Source: Paenibacillus silvestris (GTDB taxonomy: Bacteria > Bacillota > Bacilli > Paenibacillales > NBRC-103111). From it: a DNA stretch of 41,931 nucleotides. Shown in pieces: positions 41,855-41,931 of this stretch (the first letter of the stretch is position 1; every line of letters starts with the position of its first letter). The DNA lies in assembly GCF_009882985.1 (NCBI RefSeq), contig NZ_WTUZ01000019.1, positions 34,167-76,097 of the forward strand, read 5' to 3'. Made by a program: the position numbers and the translations under genes. The notes beneath the pieces were generated by a model. That model was given only the letters and a program-made list of their open reading frames with translations. It ran no database searches and was not told where the DNA came from.

Positions 41855-41931
41855 GGTTAAGCCCTCGACCGATTAGTATTCGTCAGCTGCATACGTTACC
41901 GCACTTCCACCTCGAACCTATCAACCTCGTC
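41855..41931 (-). rRNA. rrl: 23S ribosomal RNA, 3' end only
   Basis: The last 77 bases of 23S rRNA are present: on the minus strand GACGAGGTTGATAGGTTCGA, then GGTGGAAGTGCGGTAACGTA, then GCAGCTGACGAATACTAATC, ending GGTCGAGGGCTTAACC. The rest is beyond the right edge. The 113-base 23S-5S spacer contains the processing hairpin TTTTGACGAAGTCAAAA and no tRNA gene. Confidence 0.95.

Overview
The window is chromosomal DNA of an endospore-forming Bacillales bacterium, most likely Paenibacillus or a close relative (inference). The gene order reproduces the origin-proximal sporulation and housekeeping block known from Bacillus subtilis (rrn, csfB, yaaO, tmk, darA, yaaR, holB, ricT, yabA ... divIC, yabR, spoIIE). 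Nearly all genes are on the minus strand, consistent with leading-strand genes read away from an origin beyond the right edge. There is no phage, plasmid, insertion sequence or CRISPR array.

Layout, right to left in the direction of transcription. An rRNA operon ends (23S 3' end, 5S, terminator). Beyond a repeat-rich gap lie a small plus-strand membrane gene and csfB, yaaO, tmk, darA, yaaR, holB, ricT, yabA, trmN6 and rsmI. The abrB gene (plus) follows, behind a 670-base gap packed with repeats. Next come an HD-domain hydrolase, tatD, an inverted ecsAB transporter pair (plus), and a G5/3D cell-wall protein gene behind a c-di-AMP riboswitch. The rest is rnmV, rsmA, yabG, veg, an sspF-like gene, ispE, purR, ridA, spoVG, glmU, rplY, pth, fin, mfd, prsA, spoVT, yabM, mazG/yabN, hup, rqcP, yabP, yabQ, divIC, yabR, spoIIE and a class D sortase cut by the left edge.

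Three themes connect the genes. (1) Sporulation control is readable in the DNA: Spo0A boxes near abrB and the HD gene, a Spo0A-type promoter with a 21-bp spacer at spoIIE, a sigma-H promoter at spoVG, a sigma-F promoter at csfB and a sigma-G promoter at the sspF-like gene. (2) Cell-wall and c-di-AMP physiology: a riboswitch before the G5/3D gene, the c-di-AMP receptor gene darA, glmU, yabM, prsA and a sortase. (3) Translation and genome upkeep: rsmA, rsmI, trmN6, pth, rqcP, mfd, holB and yabA.

Departures from the B. subtilis order are the absence of prs between glmU and rplY, of metG near abrB/tatD and of yazA near rsmI, and the presence of the HD gene, ecsAB and prsA.

The most unusual signal is a set of four intergenic elements that I could not assign to a described family. 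Each has four short boxes spaced about 51, 56-62 and 51 bp apart. Two elements use a GGGAACTAC/CCGCTATTT box in plus, plus, minus, minus order. The other two use a near-palindromic TTACTGCA/GTGCAGGTAA box. The gap after abrB also holds a degenerate hexanucleotide tract able to form a G-quadruplex and a heptanucleotide array of 15 plus 3 units.
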